The notes under the pieces are model-generated. The model was not told the origin of the DNA and did no database searches. It worked only from the letters and a program-made list of their open reading frames with translations. DNA of 7,586 nucleotides, taken from the NCBI GenBank assembly GCA_038224615.1, contig JBBRFH010000166.1:1-7586 (forward strand). The letters run 5' to 3'. This stretch comes from JBBRFH01 sp038224615. Lineage in GTDB: Bacteria > Planctomycetota > Phycisphaerae > Tepidisphaerales > Tepidisphaeraceae. The translations under genes and the position numbers were made by a program. Positions 7,021-7,586 of the stretch are shown here, piece by piece. Numbering within the stretch: the first letter of the stretch is position 1; each line of letters begins with the position of its first letter.

Positions 7021-7586
7021 TCATCTCAGTGCCTCACCCATCAACTCTGTTGCCATTGCTCCGACGTCGGTCTGACCGGTGAGGATTCGGTCGATCCGCG
7101 CTTCACTCTTGCCGTTGGTGCCCATCGTTCGGATGACCCGGCGGCGGATTTCTTCGAGCACGGCCTGGCGCACTTCGTCGACGACCTGCTGCTTACGCTG
7201 ATCGGCCCAATTCTGCTGCTGCGTGGCCGTCAGCTTCTCGAGCGCGTCGACCAGCCCGCTGATGTTCTGGTGTGTGGACGCCGAGACGAGGAAGACATTT
7301 TCTGCCGGATCCTCGAGCTGCGAGCAATTGGCGTGCGTGAGGTCAGCCCTGGCCATCGCTTCGAGTTGAAGTGCCGACAGCAGCGACTGATACAGTTGAT
7401 TGGCACCTTGTCGATCGGCCTTGTTGACGACGAAAATGTCGCCGGCTTCCATCAGGCCGGCCTTAAGCATCTGGATGCTGTCGCCTTGACCGGGCGCGAG
7501 GACGACCATGGTCTCGTCGCAGCTCATCGCCACTTCGATCTCGCTCTGCCCGACGCCGACGGTTTCGACGAGAACCACATCACAGC
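7021..7586 (-). CDS. meaB: MeaB/ArgK-type GTPase, mutase chaperone, C-terminal part (runs off right edge)
   Basis: The visible 187 residues are the C-terminal part of a G3E-family P-loop GTPase that loads and protects adenosylcobalamin-dependent methylmalonyl-CoA mutase. The fragment begins CDVVLVETVGVGQSE (the G3 / Walker B region, with the MeaB-typical GVGQSE). It continues with VVLAPGQGDSIQMLKAG, VVNKAD (G4, guanine specificity, about 53-57) and VSAS (G5). The C-terminal helices contain EEIRRRVI, typical of the dimerisation arm. The reading frame continues without a start through position 7586, so the GTG at 7576-7578 is an internal valine codon. About 130-150 residues, including the P-loop, lie outside the window. 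Placement next to the mutase gene supports MeaB rather than an arginine-transport role, the older ArgK name. Confidence 0.95.
   Translation of the reverse strand, partial: CDVVLVETVGVGQSEIEVAMSCDETMVVLAPGQGDSIQMLKAGLMEAGDIFVVNKADRQGANQLYQSLLSALQLEAMARADLTHANCSQLEDPAENVFLVSASTHQNISGLVDALEKLTATQQQNWADQRKQQVVDEVRQAVLEEIRRRVIRTMGTNGKSEARIDRILTGQTDVGAMATELMGEALR

Noticed and set aside
7576..7578. GTG as the start codon of the GTPase gene
   Set aside because: The frame stays open to the window edge, and the residues before it (CD) continue the conserved G3 strand, so this codon is internal.

Overview
The window is one uninterrupted, minus-strand, GC-rich operon. Read in transcription order (right to left) it encodes: the GTPase chaperone MeaB (5' end outside the window), a methylmalonyl-CoA mutase catalytic subunit, methylmalonyl-CoA epimerase, the carboxyltransferase (alpha), delta and biotin-carrier (gamma) subunits of a Na+-pumping methylmalonyl-CoA decarboxylase, a small secreted or membrane protein, the Na+-pump beta subunit MmdB, a second small membrane protein, and the start of a biotin-protein ligase that runs off the left edge. 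No gene is supported on the plus strand; the long plus-strand open frames lie antisense to these genes.

Together the genes describe the route succinyl-CoA -> (R)-methylmalonyl-CoA (mutase, protected by MeaB) -> (S)-methylmalonyl-CoA (epimerase) -> propionyl-CoA + CO2, with the last step coupled to Na+ export across the cytoplasmic membrane. The biotin ligase would charge the biotin carrier. No biotin carboxylase is present in the window. This favours the decarboxylating, Na+-exporting direction or a Na+-gradient-driven reversal over a standard ATP-dependent propionyl-CoA carboxylase. The mutase has no B12-binding domain, so a separate cobalamin-binding subunit must lie elsewhere, possibly upstream of meaB.

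Layout: 7586-7021 meaB (partial); 7020-6945 gap with two palindromes; 6944-5268 mutase; 5267-5197 gap with heptamer-type repeats; 5196-4786 epimerase; 4785-4716 gap with two identical-stem palindromes; 4715-3123 mmdA; 3094-2741 mmdD; 2727-2332 mmdC; 2331-2218 gap with two palindromes; 2217-1927 small protein; 1930-605 mmdB; 608-369 small protein; 338-1 birA (partial). The last part is tightly packed, with ATGA start/stop overlaps on both sides of mmdB.

The high GC content, the split (archaeal/Gram-positive-like) mutase, and the mix of intergenic palindromes and heptamer repeats suggest an environmental bacterium, perhaps of the Planctomycetes/PVC group. That assignment is a guess from general resemblance, as there is no rRNA or other marker here. 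The enzymes belong to known families. The least explained items are the two small membrane proteins coupled to mmdB and the recurring paired hairpins in the operon's gaps.
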